A stretch of 64,000 nucleotides of DNA from Mycobacteroides sp. CBMA 271 (GCF_009729205.1 NZ_VTHB01000008.1:1-64000), one strand, 5' to 3'; shown: positions 18,025-27,443, numbered from the stretch's first letter. Numbers and translations: made by a program. Notes: a model not told the origin generated them from the sequence alone.

Positions 18025-19719
18025 GTGCGGGCTGTAGAGGCGCCCAGCACCCACACATTGCGGGGCTGGCAACGTAGGGCTTTGGTGCGGTACTTGGCCG
18101 CCAAACCCCGCGATTTCCTGGCCGTCGCAACCCCGGGATCAGGCAAAACAAGATTTGCCCTGCGCATTGCTACCGAGCTGCTCGCCGACGGCACCGTCGA
18201 CAAAATCACCGTCGTGGTGCCCACCGAACACCTCAAGGTGCAGTGGGCGCAGGCGGCGACATCCTTCGGGCTTTCCCTGGATCCCAGGTTCAGCAACTCC
18301 GATTCGCAGACCTCCTCGGAGTACCACGGCGTCGTGGTCACCTACGCACAGATCGCCAGCCATCCGACCCGGCACCGAGTCCGTACCGAGAACCACCGCA
18401 CCCTGGTCATCTTCGACGAGATCCATCACGCCGGCGACGCCAAGAGCTGGGGCGAGGCGGTCCGCGAGGCATTCGACGACGCCACCCGGCGCCTCTCGCT
18501 GACCGGAACCCCGTTCCGCAGCGACGACAGTCCCATCCCGTTCATCAACTACGAGCCCGACGGCGCCGGATACCAACGCTCACAGGCCGACCACACCTAC
18601 GGCTACTCCGAGGCGTTGGCCGACGGGGTGGTCCGTCCCGTGGTCTTCATGGCGTACTCCGGTGAGGCCCGCTGGCGCGACAGCGCCGGCGAGGAACACG
18701 CCGCCCGGCTCGGTGAACCATTGAGTGCCGAGCAGACCGCGCGCGCCTGGCGCACCACTTTGGATCCGAGCGGCGAGTGGATCCCCGCGGTGCTGCGCGC
18801 CGCGCACGCGCGGCTGCTGCAGAAACGCAACGGCGGCATGAGCGATGCCGGGGCCATGATCATCGCCTCCGATCAGAAGGCCGCGCGCGCCTACGCGAAG
18901 CTGCTGACCACGATCACCGGCAGAGAACCCACCGTGGTGCTCTCGGACGACCCGAAATCCTCGGACCGCATCTCCCAGTTCGCGGCCGACGGCAGCGAGT
19001 GGCTGGTGGCGGTGCGCATGGTGTCCGAAGGTGTCGACGTGCCCCGCCTGGCGGTCGGCGTCTACGCCACGAATGCCTCGACGCCGCTGTTCTTCGCTCA
19101 GGCGATCGGACGCTACGTGCGCTCGCGCGCCCCCGGTGAGACGGCGAGCATCTTCCTGCCCTCGTTGCCGACGCTGCTGGAGCTCGCCAGCCTCCTCGAG
19201 GAGCAGCGCAACCACGTGCTCGGTAAGCCGCATCGCGAACCGATGGGCGATGAGGAGCCGGTGGAGCGCAAGCGCAGCGAGCCCAGCGACGAAGAAAAGG
19301 GCTTCGAATCGCTGAGTGCGAGCGCCGAGCTGGATCAGGTGATCTTCGACGGCGCATCCTTCGGCACCGCGACCCCCGCTGGCAGCGAGGAGGAGGCCGA
19401 GTACCTCGGCATTCCGGGCCTGCTCGATCCGAACCAGATGCGAGATCTGTTGCGGCGCAGGCAGGAAGAGCAACTCACTAAGCGCACCGCCTCCGGCGAG
19501 GTCCCACCGGAGATCACCTCGACGCACGGACAGCTGCGCGAGCTGCGACGCGAGCTCAACGCGCTGGTGTCGGCCACCCATTTCAAGTCGGGTAAGCCGC
19601 ACGGCTGGATTCACAACGAGCTGCGTCGACGCTGCGGCGGCCCGCCGATCGCGGCAGCCACCCGCGATCAACTCAAGGAACGCATCGACGCCGTGCGCAC
19701 CCTGCACCGGGAGTTCTAG
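18025..19719 (+). CDS. Superfamily 2 DEAD/DEAH-type helicase
   Basis: The protein has 564 residues. Motif I is ATPGSGKTRFA near residue 35, motif II is VIFDEIHHAGD (DEIH) near 132, motif III is LTGTPFRSD near 158, and motifs V/VI are SEGVDVPRL and QAIGRYVRSR near 335-370. The C-terminal 190 residues are charged and probably helical. It is an ATP-driven nucleic-acid translocase of the type found in conserved actinobacterial single genes; DNA or RNA specificity cannot be told. The start is a GTG preceded by AGGAG. It forms no operon with its neighbours. Confidence 0.92.
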   Translation: MRAVEAPSTHTLRGWQRRALVRYLAAKPRDFLAVATPGSGKTRFALRIATELLADGTVDKITVVVPTEHLKVQWAQAATSFGLSLDPRFSNSDSQTSSEYHGVVVTYAQIASHPTRHRVRTENHRTLVIFDEIHHAGDAKSWGEAVREAFDDATRRLSLTGTPFRSDDSPIPFINYEPDGAGYQRSQADHTYGYSEALADGVVRPVVFMAYSGEARWRDSAGEEHAARLGEPLSAEQTARAWRTTLDPSGEWIPAVLRAAHARLLQKRNGGMSDAGAMIIASDQKAARAYAKLLTTITGREPTVVLSDDPKSSDRISQFAADGSEWLVAVRMVSEGVDVPRLAVGVYATNASTPLFFAQAIGRYVRSRAPGETASIFLPSLPTLLELASLLEEQRNHVLGKPHREPMGDEEPVERKRSEPSDEEKGFESLSASAELDQVIFDGASFGTATPAGSEEEAEYLGIPGLLDPNQMRDLLRRRQEEQLTKRTASGEVPPEITSTHGQLRELRRELNALVSATHFKSGKPHGWIHNELRRRCGGPPIAAATRDQLKERIDAVRTLHREF

Positions 19720-19751
19720 GCGCACCGTCGCCGTCCCTGGATACTGAACGC

Positions 19752-20330
19752 ATGCGGTTCAGGCTGCCCCGAACGAAACGGCTCGACAGCGTGCCCGCCG
19801 TTCTCGCGTTCGAGGTCTACGTGCTCATGACTATGAAGCTCAGGCTGAAGATGTGCCAAAAGAGCCACGAGCTTGAGTCCAAGCTGTCCGAACATGGACT
19901 GTCTGGCGACGAGGGTCAACGGCTACACGACCGGGCTGCGGCGGCGTTTCAGAGCGAATCCACGTTCGTGCCAGATCTACAGAAGTTCTTGGGGATCGAC
20001 GGCCCTACCTCCGTGACATTTTCCAGCATCCTTTGGTCCGAGTTCGATTTTGAAGCTGTTGCAGGGGAAGTCAATACAGTCGGGTATCGGCATGTCAGGG
20101 GTCGCTGTGTTGATGTCATTTCCCCACGAGATCTGCCCACCTGGAGCATGGACGTCGCCGAATTCGCGAAGCGCTTCGGTCCCGTAGGTCCGGCTCATGA
20201 GTGCCCACTGTTCGACGACCATCTACCCGCGTACCGGGAGCACACGTACGTATGGAATGGGCAGGATTTCGGCGCTGGTTTCAGTTGGGGGTTGTTCATG
20301 TTCGCGGCGAAATTGTGGCCCGAGGATTGA
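19752..20330 (+). CDS. Conserved-looking hypothetical protein
   Basis: This 192-residue soluble protein has no signal peptide or membrane helix and belongs to no family I recognise. The N-terminal third is basic and helical (VLMTMKLRLKMCQKSHELESKL); the C-terminal part is rich in aromatic residues (TYVWNGQDFGAGFSWGLFMF). A GATACT hexamer six bases upstream of the ATG suggests a leaderless message. It stands between a helicase and a cupin gene, and the context gives no functional hint. Confidence 0.65.
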   Translation: MRFRLPRTKRLDSVPAVLAFEVYVLMTMKLRLKMCQKSHELESKLSEHGLSGDEGQRLHDRAAAAFQSESTFVPDLQKFLGIDGPTSVTFSSILWSEFDFEAVAGEVNTVGYRHVRGRCVDVISPRDLPTWSMDVAEFAKRFGPVGPAHECPLFDDHLPAYREHTYVWNGQDFGAGFSWGLFMFAAKLWPED

Positions 20331-20378
20331 CTAATCCACGCCTTCAACGGGAGCGCCAACCCGCGTAGCGTGGATCGC

Positions 20379-20882
20379 ATGTCCCTGATCGTTTCTGGAT
20401 ATCCCGAACCGCGATATCACGGCGAGACCGGCGAGATCAGTGCGACGTTCACGCCGGCCACCGATCCACCCGACTACGCCCCCGGTGACGGCGACGTCGT
20501 TCGGTACCACTACCTCGCCACGCAACAGTCGACCGCGGGCGACTACGGCCTCTACCGAATCGACGCCGGCCCGGTGAAAGGCTTTGGCGCGGCTACACAT
20601 TTCCACAAGGCGATGTCGGAGGCGTTCTTCGTGCTGTCCGGATCCTGGCGGCTCTACAACGGAAAAGACTGGGTGGACGCGACGTCGGGAGACTTCTTGT
20701 TCGTCCCGCCCGGCGGGCTCCACTCATTCCAAAATGACTCGGGCGAAGCAGCTTCCATGCTCATGCTGTTCGCACCCGGTGCACCCCGCCATAGATACTT
20801 CGAAGGCTTTGGCGAGCTAGCCGATATGACCGATGAACAGCGGACGCAGTGGTTCATCGACCACGACAACTATTTCGTGTGA
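20379..20882 (+). CDS. Cupin-domain protein
   Basis: This 167-residue single-domain cupin has motif 1 visible as THFHKAMSEAFFVLSG (His-x-His and Glu as metal ligands) and motif 2 as PPGGLHSFQND (His). Small cupins of this type are metal-dependent enzymes or sensors. The ATG at 20379 is preferred over a GTG nine bases upstream. A C-terminal tail, QRTQWFIDHDNYF, is typical of actinobacterial cupins annotated only by domain. The substrate is unknown. Confidence 0.85.
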   Translation: MSLIVSGYPEPRYHGETGEISATFTPATDPPDYAPGDGDVVRYHYLATQQSTAGDYGLYRIDAGPVKGFGAATHFHKAMSEAFFVLSGSWRLYNGKDWVDATSGDFLFVPPGGLHSFQNDSGEAASMLMLFAPGAPRHRYFEGFGELADMTDEQRTQWFIDHDNYFV

Positions 20883-21028
20883 TCGCCCTTCGGTCCCGTC
20901 GTCTGCCATCTCCAGATCAATCTGCCTGTTCAGATCCATGACGTTCCGGCATCCCGCCCTGCTCGCGCAGGTAGGAACCGGCCGACCAGACACTTTGTCA
21001 TCCATAGCGCACTCACTTACTCACCCAG

Positions 21029-21667
21029 CTATCGAAGCGCGACCTCACATAGACGCTTCTCGGCATCAGCGGGCTGTAGACCCAGCCTGCTGATGCCGGA
21101 GTGCGCCGCCAAGGAGCAATGTCCATCTCCGTTGATGGCAGCTTCCGCAATGGGCCGCAAGGCTCCCGCATCGAAATCGAGAAACGAGATGTCGCTACCA
21201 GCGCGCACCATTACCACATTGGGTTCGGCGCTATAGGCCTCCCCAACTACCTCACCAACGCGTGAGTATGTAGGCGAGGGCTGCTGCGCACGCCAAATTG
21301 CCCACCGCACATAACGTTGGCGGGAATCGAGCGCCACGAGAAGCTCTTCGCGGCCGTCTTGATCGAGATCTCGCAGCACTATCGGCGCAGAGCCCAATCC
21401 TTTATAAGGTTCGACGATGGTTTGCCGCACCGCGCCCGTCGCATCCAGGACTCGCACCGCTGTCGATTGCCCCTCAGGCGCGGGCGCACTCGTCTTTTCA
21501 AAGCGATTGCTCAACCCGTCCGAGGACTGTAGATAGCACGACGGACTATCGAATATCGAATCCCCGTTACAGGGACTGAGGTCCGCAGGATCAGCGGCAC
21601 CGACACCCGGGCACAACAACGAGACGCCAACAATGAGTGCGCAACCGTAATTCTGCCGATACCGCAT
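21029..21667 (-). CDS. Secreted protein with an FG-GAP-like repeat
   Basis: The protein has 212 residues. A signal peptide (CALIVGVSLLCPGVGAADP) ends near residue 25. The mature part has two early cysteines and the segment VLRDLDQDGREELLVAL, which looks like an FG-GAP or VCBS calcium-binding repeat from beta-propeller proteins. Other repeats are not evident, so it is too short for a whole propeller. The ATG at 21667 follows AGGAG; an in-frame ATG 24 bp upstream is less well placed. The function is unknown. Confidence 0.7.
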   Translation of the reverse strand: MRYRQNYGCALIVGVSLLCPGVGAADPADLSPCNGDSIFDSPSCYLQSSDGLSNRFEKTSAPAPEGQSTAVRVLDATGAVRQTIVEPYKGLGSAPIVLRDLDQDGREELLVALDSRQRYVRWAIWRAQQPSPTYSRVGEVVGEAYSAEPNVVMVRAGSDISFLDFDAGALRPIAEAAINGDGHCSLAAHSGISRLGLQPADAEKRLCEVALR

Positions 21668-21706
21668 GCCCCGTACTCCTTTCGCACCCAAGCTCTTCGA
21701 ACCCGA

Positions 21707-21752
21707 GAGAGGTAACGCAATCGACCGATGAGTATCGACTGCGCTACCTCTC
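21707..21752 (-). terminator. Long stem-loop between two secreted-protein genes
   Basis: 18-bp arms (21707-21724 and 21735-21752) match with two mismatches around a 10-bp loop; the core is GAGAGGTA...TACCTCTC. It lies downstream of the gene at 21835-22656 and upstream of the next gene, so it probably terminates the MspA-like operon. Confidence 0.6.
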
Positions 21753-21834
21753 GATTCCGAATCTGGAGTCAGACGGTGTATGTCCCCCGACGCACCCCAT
21801 CTATCTCCAGATACCGAATCCCCGATTCGGAGTC

Positions 21835-22656
21835 TCAGCTGGGGTGGTACGAGAAGTTGACCTCGATGGGGTTATCCGTCTGCTGAGCATCGATATCGAG
21901 GATCAGTTCCGACAGCGGAGACACACTTGTCGTCACCGCCAGCGGCGTGCCGTTCTTGTTCTTGGCCGCCGGGGCCGAGAACGTACCAATCGGAACCGAT
22001 GGCTTTTGTGGGCCTTCATCATTCGACTTGATGACGGTCGTGGATCCCTGCTGTTCCCAGTGCGTTCCTGCCGGCAACTTCAGGAAGAACTGATACGCGT
22101 TCGGGCTGTAGGAGGTCTTCTTCCGAATCGAGAAGTCAACACCGCCATCGGGCAGCGGGACAACGGAATACTCGTCATTGCTGGTGCTGTAGGTGGCCAC
22201 CCCGTTGGGGCCCCACTCGGCCGGGCTCAGCAACATCTCGTCAGGAAGATGGACAGTGAGGTCCTTTCCCGGCACTCCGGTCTTGACAAAGATGCCGTTC
22301 CTCGCAAAAGGAGGCACCGTGGCCTGCAAGCGCGGCTGACTTTCCAACAGCGGCTTGCCATTACCCGGCCCGAGCCCGACGGGCACAGACGAGGCGATGC
22401 GCGCGCCACCGATTGGATTGACCCGTGCCGGATCGGTCGGTTGGGCGTCCGTCGGAGGCGAGATGACCAGAGTCGGCTGACCGGCGGTACCGGGCGTCGC
22501 CACGACAACAATCGGCGCCGTGTTGTCACCGGGAGTGGGTGACGGGCCAATCGGATCGGCAGAAGCCGGCACCATCAGTCCGCCGATGCCGACGCCTACA
22601 GCAGCAACAAATGCTGTCCGTGCAACCAGACGACTACTGTTCTTCCTGTTGTTCAT
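21835..22656 (-). CDS. Secreted proline-rich protein coupled to an MspA-like gene
   Basis: The 273-residue protein has a signal peptide (FVAAVGVGIGGLMVPASA) that cleaves near residue 33, then a proline/threonine-rich linker (33-80), then a globular part of about 190 residues rich in beta-forming residues with no cysteine. The ATG overlaps the MspA-like stop (TGATG), so translation is coupled. No family is recognised. The pairing with an MspA-like gene is repeated at 27591-28633, suggesting these secreted pairs act together at the cell envelope. Confidence 0.75.
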   Translation of the reverse strand: MNNRKNSSRLVARTAFVAAVGVGIGGLMVPASADPIGPSPTPGDNTAPIVVVATPGTAGQPTLVISPPTDAQPTDPARVNPIGGARIASSVPVGLGPGNGKPLLESQPRLQATVPPFARNGIFVKTGVPGKDLTVHLPDEMLLSPAEWGPNGVATYSTSNDEYSVVPLPDGGVDFSIRKKTSYSPNAYQFFLKLPAGTHWEQQGSTTVIKSNDEGPQKPSVPIGTFSAPAAKNKNGTPLAVTTSVSPLSELILDIDAQQTDNPIEVNFSYHPS

Positions 22657-23369
22657 CAGAGGTCCTTAGGGTCGCCGTAGATGGTCTGAGTGTTGTTGCC
22701 GCGCTTGGTGCGGATCTTGATGGTCGCGTACGACTGGATCTTGACCTGACCACCGCATCCGTCGGCTTCAAGATTCTGATTGTTGAATTCAGAAACCACA
22801 CTCGTGTCCCGAAGGTTGATCCGATCCAGCGGTACTTGAGCGAGGCCGCCGGGCTTGAGGAGCACGCGAATCGAGCCGCCAATTCCGACGTTCTGCGAAG
22901 CTCCGATCGCGCCTGCTCCCGTGCCGCCACTGGGGAATCCTCCCTGGCCGCCGCCGACTTCGTAGAGGCCGGCTCCACCGGCGATCCCGCCTCCCAGCTC
23001 GACGCCAGGCGAGGAGTCGGTGCGGCACCCGACAAAGTATCCGGATTCCAGCTGGCCATCCTGAATAGGGCTTGATCCCGTACCGGTTATGTTGGCTTCA
23101 GCCCGTAGGCTTATTCGAGCTTGCCAGGAGTTCGATGCCCCAGCGAGGTTGTCAATATGGTCGATAATCTCGTTCGACAGGGTGACATCGACAACCCACC
23201 CATCGGCAGTAACAAACTGTTGCTGCTTGAACGGCATTACCTGGGGGTCAGCGTGTGACACCCCAGCCGTCGCAATGGCCAGTGTCACGCCAAGGCCCCA
23301 ACCCAGAATCTTCATCCCGCTGCGCGAGGCGCCAGTGCGGACGTCAAATTCTCTCTTCTCAAGACTCAT
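22656..23369 (-). CDS. MspA-family secreted or porin-like protein
   Basis: The 237-residue protein has a signal peptide (ILGWGLGVTLAIATAGVSHA). The mature part shows MspA-family features: an early DGW near the N-terminus, GYFVGC where MspA has its GYQIG strand, a Gly-rich middle, and the closing YGDP motif near the C-terminus. Two cysteines (in GYFVGC and DGCGG) are shared with the paralogue at 27591 and absent from MspA itself. MspA forms octameric outer-membrane channels in fast-growing mycobacteria; whether this variant makes a pore is unknown. The start at 23369 leaves a long basic n-region; the ATG at 23315 is an alternative. Confidence 0.75.
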   Translation of the reverse strand: MSLEKREFDVRTGASRSGMKILGWGLGVTLAIATAGVSHADPQVMPFKQQQFVTADGWVVDVTLSNEIIDHIDNLAGASNSWQARISLRAEANITGTGSSPIQDGQLESGYFVGCRTDSSPGVELGGGIAGGAGLYEVGGGQGGFPSGGTGAGAIGASQNVGIGGSIRVLLKPGGLAQVPLDRINLRDTSVVSEFNNQNLEADGCGGQVKIQSYATIKIRTKRGNNTQTIYGDPKDL

Positions 23370-23782
23370 AAGAACCCATTCTTGTAATCGGTATCCACCA
23401 TGCAGTACATAGGTCAATCTCGTGCCGCAGCGGCCCCTCCTGATCGTGGAATTAGATGAAATCGTAAATGCAGAGACTCCGTGAATTGCCGCGCTTGATC
23501 CATATCAGGATGGAATAGTCCCAATCGCCGACTTGCCCACAACTTCGAGCCAAGTTTCCGCCCGGGTACTCAATTCACATTTGATCTCTAATGATGAAAG
23601 AGCAGCCCATCAACACGATTGCACCCCTCCCAGAAACCGAAATGTAACAGTTCTACAAATGTGGTTGCACTGTATCAGTGTCAATGCAACAGCGCAACAT
23701 ATGTTGTTGCATCGTTCTACCTGCGAAAACATGCGCTGGAGGGCAACCAGGAGGGGCACCAACCCGCCCATAGACTGGCTTG
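23370..23782. other. Intergenic region between the MspA-like and TetR genes
   Basis: This 413-bp, relatively AT-rich stretch should carry the MspA-like promoter (minus) and the TetR promoter (plus, TAGACT at 23771-23776 seven bases before the GTG). The part 23664-23712 holds repeated GTTGCA/TGCAAC half-sites, listed separately. No gene is supported in it. Confidence 0.6.
23664..23712. promoter_or_regulatory. Cluster of GTTGCA/TGCAAC half-sites, putative TetR operator
   Basis: GTTGCA at 23664-23669, ATGCAACA at 23684-23691 and TGTTGCAT at 23705-23712 form overlapping inverted pairs, with a perfect 12-bp palindrome, CAACATATGTTG, at 23695-23706. They lie about 70-120 bp before a TetR gene. TetR autoregulation through this site is inference from position and symmetry. 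Confidence 0.6.
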
Positions 23783-24382
23783 GTGTCCCCCCCTGAGCCG
23801 CGCATCGCGGCCATCCTCGATGCTGCGCTAGAACAGTTCGCGGCCGTCGGATTCATGAAGACGTCAATGGCCGACGTCGCCCGCCGCGCGGGCGTGGATC
23901 GGGTCACCGTCTACCGCACCATCGGCGGTGCGATGGAGGTCCGTGACGCGGCATTGACACTGGCGGGTCTGCGGATGGCGGCACAGATAGAGGAAAGTCT
24001 CGTGGGGATCGATGATCCCGCGGCCAAGTTGGAACAAGCATTCGTGTCGATGGTGATGACCTTTCGATCACACCCAGTGCTCGTGAAGGCGATGGAGGTC
24101 GGCAGAGGCGAGGCGCTAGACGATCTTTCACAGCGGAGCGCGATGTGGTTGACGTCGGGTGCAGAACCCATCGTGGACATACTCAAAACCTCTCGCGCCA
24201 GCGGTCGTGGATCGGTCGTCGACGACGCTGACCTCGCGAGTGTGGTCCTCAGACTGCTCCATTCCATGGTGGTGTTTCCAGACATCGGTCCCGCTATGAC
24301 ATCCGAGGACGATGTAAGGAACTTCGTTCGGCGCGCAGTCGTCCCGCTCATCATCGGCCAGTCGCCCGACTCCCCTAAGTAG
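23783..24382 (+). CDS. TetR-family transcriptional regulator
   Basis: The protein has 199 residues. The N-terminal HTH is MADVARRAGVDRVTVYRTIGG, with the usual preceding helix ILDAALEQFAAVGF. The C-terminal domain is all-helical. The GTG at 23783 sits seven bases after a TAGACT -10 box, consistent with a leaderless message; a TTG one codon earlier is also in frame. It likely controls itself and perhaps the divergent MspA-like operon through the palindromes upstream. It converges with an AraC gene. Confidence 0.9.
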   Translation: MSPPEPRIAAILDAALEQFAAVGFMKTSMADVARRAGVDRVTVYRTIGGAMEVRDAALTLAGLRMAAQIEESLVGIDDPAAKLEQAFVSMVMTFRSHPVLVKAMEVGRGEALDDLSQRSAMWLTSGAEPIVDILKTSRASGRGSVVDDADLASVVLRLLHSMVVFPDIGPAMTSEDDVRNFVRRAVVPLIIGQSPDSPK

Positions 24383-24406
24383 CCTCTTCGCCGTTCAGAG
24401 TGCGCA

Positions 24407-25567
24407 TTACCGCTGCTGGTACGAGCGGTACGCGCTGGGCGCGCTTCCTGTCCAGCGGCGAAACGCGCGGTTGAACGCGCTCGGTTCGGAGAACCCCAGC
24501 CGCTCGGACAAGACCGCGATCTTCTCGTCACCGCGAGAAAGACTGGCGATGGCCGCGTCGCGCAGAACCTCGTCCCGGATCACCCGAACCGAGGAGCCCT
24601 CTTCGCGCAATCTGCGGCGAAGGGTCTGAGCACTGACTCCCAGGCGCATGGCCATCGCGGAGGTCGTTGGCCACTGCCCTCCGATTCCCTGCTCCGTCAT
24701 CCGGCGAACCTGCTCTGCCGTGGAGACCTCGTATCCACGTCTACGGAACAGCACATCTTCTGGTGATTGGGAGATGAAGTCGTCAAAATCAGCCTCGGTC
24801 CGGACCACCGGAGCAGACAGCAGCGCAGCATCCAACACCAAGGTGGGCAGTGGTGCCCCGAACCTCACTGGAGCACCGAACAGCAGCTCGTAGTCGTCGA
24901 CGTCCTCGGGTTGAAGGTACGGGACCTCGACTCGGTGCACCGGAACCTTGCGGCCGATGCCCCATTCCGCGAGCCGGAGGATCGACATGAGTATTAGGTC
25001 CACAAGGAGCTCGACGGGCTTATCCACGTCACCGATGTCGAATCTGATCTCCAACTCGTCGGCTGTGCGCTCAATATGGACGGGGGGAAATCCAGGTACC
25101 GCGCCACGCAAGATCTCGAAACGCGCGATCATCGCTTCGACGTCTGACGAGGCAGAGAACACCGCGCAGCCGATCAGCCGAGTCGTTCCTCGCGGCATGG
25201 GCCCTGGCCCCAAACCGGCCAGCTCATCGTCAGTCTGTCCCCATAGCAACCGAACCACCGTGGTGAACTGGTCGTAGTTCATTCGTGCACGGCCATCGAT
25301 GAGCGGTTGTGGATCGACTCCGGCATCTCGCAGAACACGGACCATGTCCCAGCGTTCTCGCGCCGCCAGCGCCAACATGGCCTCCACGCGCCGAGTCGGA
25401 ACCAACGTCGCGGACCAGTCGTGGAGATTCTTCGAATCAACTACCGCATCTTGCGGGTCATCTCGTGTGCCGTCGGCAGTGTGCACGCCCCGAACGTAGC
25501 AGTCCGCCCCTCTGCACATCGGTTCGCTTTGGACGTTTAGGTCAAGAAGATCGGGAGTTTCTGTCAC
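24407..25567 (-). CDS. AraC-family regulator with an arabinose-binding-like N-domain
   Basis: The protein has 386 residues. The C-terminal HTH_18 is clear: AMAMRLGVSAQTLRRRLREEG and the second helix pair with SERLGFSEPSAFNRAFRRWTG near 355-375. The N-terminal 250 residues match the layout of OruR/ArgR-type sensors (PF12625), in which a small ligand is bound. Family members often control lipid or amino-acid catabolic genes. The start is a GTG at 25567; a methionine at residue 17 is possible. No target is evident beside it. Confidence 0.9.
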   Translation of the reverse strand: MTETPDLLDLNVQSEPMCRGADCYVRGVHTADGTRDDPQDAVVDSKNLHDWSATLVPTRRVEAMLALAARERWDMVRVLRDAGVDPQPLIDGRARMNYDQFTTVVRLLWGQTDDELAGLGPGPMPRGTTRLIGCAVFSASSDVEAMIARFEILRGAVPGFPPVHIERTADELEIRFDIGDVDKPVELLVDLILMSILRLAEWGIGRKVPVHRVEVPYLQPEDVDDYELLFGAPVRFGAPLPTLVLDAALLSAPVVRTEADFDDFISQSPEDVLFRRRGYEVSTAEQVRRMTEQGIGGQWPTTSAMAMRLGVSAQTLRRRLREEGSSVRVIRDEVLRDAAIASLSRGDEKIAVLSERLGFSEPSAFNRAFRRWTGSAPSAYRSYQQR

Positions 25568-26034
25568 TCCCCCGGAGATTGCTAGACCCTAGGATCAACG
25601 ACAACACGTCAGGACAGGGGTAGAACATGGGTGTCATCGCTCGCGGTAGATCATATTTCGCGTACAGCAGCCCATGGGCGATCAGCGAATTGACAAGAAG
25701 GCTTTAGGTCGGCGCCCCACGGGGCAATTCGCAGCCGCGGGAATTACAGCCCAAAAATAGCGCTACTTCCGTTGCCTGGGCGGTATCGCCACCAGTGATG
25801 TCGGCGAGCACCAAATTCTAACGAGTCGAGATCGTCGCCCAGGAATCCGAAACCCGGGCGTCCCGAACAAATCCCCTAGCGAGACTCAGGGCCCCATTCC
25901 GATTCGGCGCCACGAGCACGTAGCCATCAGAAACCTATTCTCCCCACAGCAGCACTCCTCATGTCTCCCGTCGACTGGCAATAGCACGTATTGGCCTCGA
26001 CTTACACAAACAGAAACAGATTGCGAGCGAACAA
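25568..26034. other. 467-bp region without a clear gene
   Basis: The only coding candidate is an ATG-started 26-codon frame at 25627-25707, preceded by ACAGGGGT and ending in RRL-stop; it is too short to judge. A short hairpin, GCCCC-AC-GGGGC (25714-25725), follows it, and TTGACA at 25690-25695 could be a -35 box. The rest shows no repeat, tRNA or operator that I could recognise. Confidence 0.4.
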
Positions 26035-26529
26035 ATGTCACTCACGATGGATCAATCGATCGTTTCGGATCAGGAGACGAATAAGAAAGTAGATCCCTCC
26101 ATGCCATCAGCATTCGCCGAATCGAGAATCAATGCACCGTGCGAGAGGGTGTGGAACTTCGCCGTCGACTTCAGCAGGTGGAGCGAATGGAACCGGATCG
26201 TCACCAACTGTGGCAGCAAATTCTCGACCGAGATCACGGAAGGCGCCGTAGTCTCCGCCGCAGTGAATGTCATGGGGATGGTCAGGACGATCTCGCTGAC
26301 GGTTAACGAGTACCGTCCGTTCGAGAAACTCGTGTTCAGTGGCTCGGGCATAGCCGGCACGGAGATTACATTCACGCTGACGGTAAGGCCTGACGGTGAC
26401 TCGACAGTGCTCACCCTGGGTGCCGACTTCGTCGGTCTGAGGATGGTGGGGGTTGTCGGCACGGCAATACATCAGGACGCGACTCACGCGCTCACTGAGT
26501 CGCTTACCCGCTTTGCGTCGCTTATCTAG
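26035..26529 (+). CDS. SRPBCC (START-like) domain protein
   Basis: The 164-residue protein begins with an N-terminal tail of about 25 residues, then a helix-grip domain: ESRINAPCERVWNFAVDFSRWSEWN is the typical opening of polyketide-cyclase/START-like proteins, followed by alternating beta strands and a long C-terminal helix (HQDATHALTESLTRFASL). These domains bind a hydrophobic ligand in a central cavity. No catalytic residues can be assigned. It converges with an SDR gene and overlaps it by 4 bp. Confidence 0.82.
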   Translation: MSLTMDQSIVSDQETNKKVDPSMPSAFAESRINAPCERVWNFAVDFSRWSEWNRIVTNCGSKFSTEITEGAVVSAAVNVMGMVRTISLTVNEYRPFEKLVFSGSGIAGTEITFTLTVRPDGDSTVLTLGADFVGLRMVGVVGTAIHQDATHALTESLTRFASLI

Positions 26530-27443
26530 ACGGGAAACCGCACTCCGGTCAACTCCTCCGAGACGGACCAAAGCCGTTGTTGCAGAGCCTCATCGTGTGA
26601 CTGCTTGCTTGACTTGACCACCTTGGGATACCCGCGGAACTCTCCGATACCGCCCGGCCCGTAATACTGGCCGCCCGCCGACGTGGGGTCGGCGGCGGCG
26701 CGTAGCGTCGGCAGCGCTCCGCGATCGGCACCTTGTCCCAGGATCGACATACCGGCGGAAGTGACACTCTCGGGCAGGAACGTCAGGTGCCGGGCCAGCT
26801 CCGTGTTCGAGAAGCCGGGGTGGGCCGCCAGCGCCACCGTCTCGGCGCCGGCCGCCACCAGCCGGCGCTGCAGCTCGTACGTGAAGAGCAGGTTGGCCAG
26901 CTTGGACTGTGCATAGGCCCCCACCCGGTCATAGCTACGATCCCACTGTAGATCGTCGAAATGTATTGCAGCCCGGAACTTATGGCCGTTGCTGCTGACG
27001 GTGACCACGCGCGAGCCGCGCACCGCGGTGAGGTTCTCCAGCAGCAATCCGGTGAGCGCGTAATGCCCCAGGTGGTTGGTGCCGAACTGCAGCTCGAACC
27101 CGTCCGCGGTGCTGCTCTTCGGCGGATACATCACTCCGGCGTTGTTGATGAGCAGATCGATCTGCGGGTAATCGGCGCCCAGCTGCGTGGCAGCGGACGT
27201 GATGTCCGGCAGCGACGACAGGTTGAGCCGCTGCAGCGCCAGGTTGGCCGCCGGGGCGGTCTTCTTGATCTCGTCGATGGCGGCGGCGCCCTTGTCCATA
27301 TCGCGAACCGCAAGCACCACCTGGGCACCCGCGGCAGCCAATGCGCGGGCCGTCTCCAGCCCCAGGCCGGTATTGGCACCGGTGACAATGGCAACGCGTC
27401 CGGTCTGGTCAGGGATATCGGCGGTGGTCCAGTGCGAGGTCAC
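26526..27443 (-). CDS. Short-chain dehydrogenase/reductase, paralogue of 16989-17900
   Basis: This 305-residue SDR has TGANTGLG near residue 23, LLINNAGVMYP near 95, VVTVSSNGH and YAQSK (YxxxK). It is clearly paralogous to the SDR at 16989: both open with IPDQTGRVA and close near LWSVSEELT or a close variant. An oxidoreductase acting on lipophilic substrates is expected. The GTG at 27443 is chosen because AGGATGAG precedes it and the paralogue starts at the same place; the frame stays open 129 bp further upstream without similarity. No regulator is adjacent, unlike the other copy. Confidence 0.9.
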   Translation of the reverse strand: MTSHWTTADIPDQTGRVAIVTGANTGLGLETARALAAAGAQVVLAVRDMDKGAAAIDEIKKTAPAANLALQRLNLSSLPDITSAATQLGADYPQIDLLINNAGVMYPPKSSTADGFELQFGTNHLGHYALTGLLLENLTAVRGSRVVTVSSNGHKFRAAIHFDDLQWDRSYDRVGAYAQSKLANLLFTYELQRRLVAAGAETVALAAHPGFSNTELARHLTFLPESVTSAGMSILGQGADRGALPTLRAAADPTSAGGQYYGPGGIGEFRGYPKVVKSSKQSHDEALQQRLWSVSEELTGVRFPV

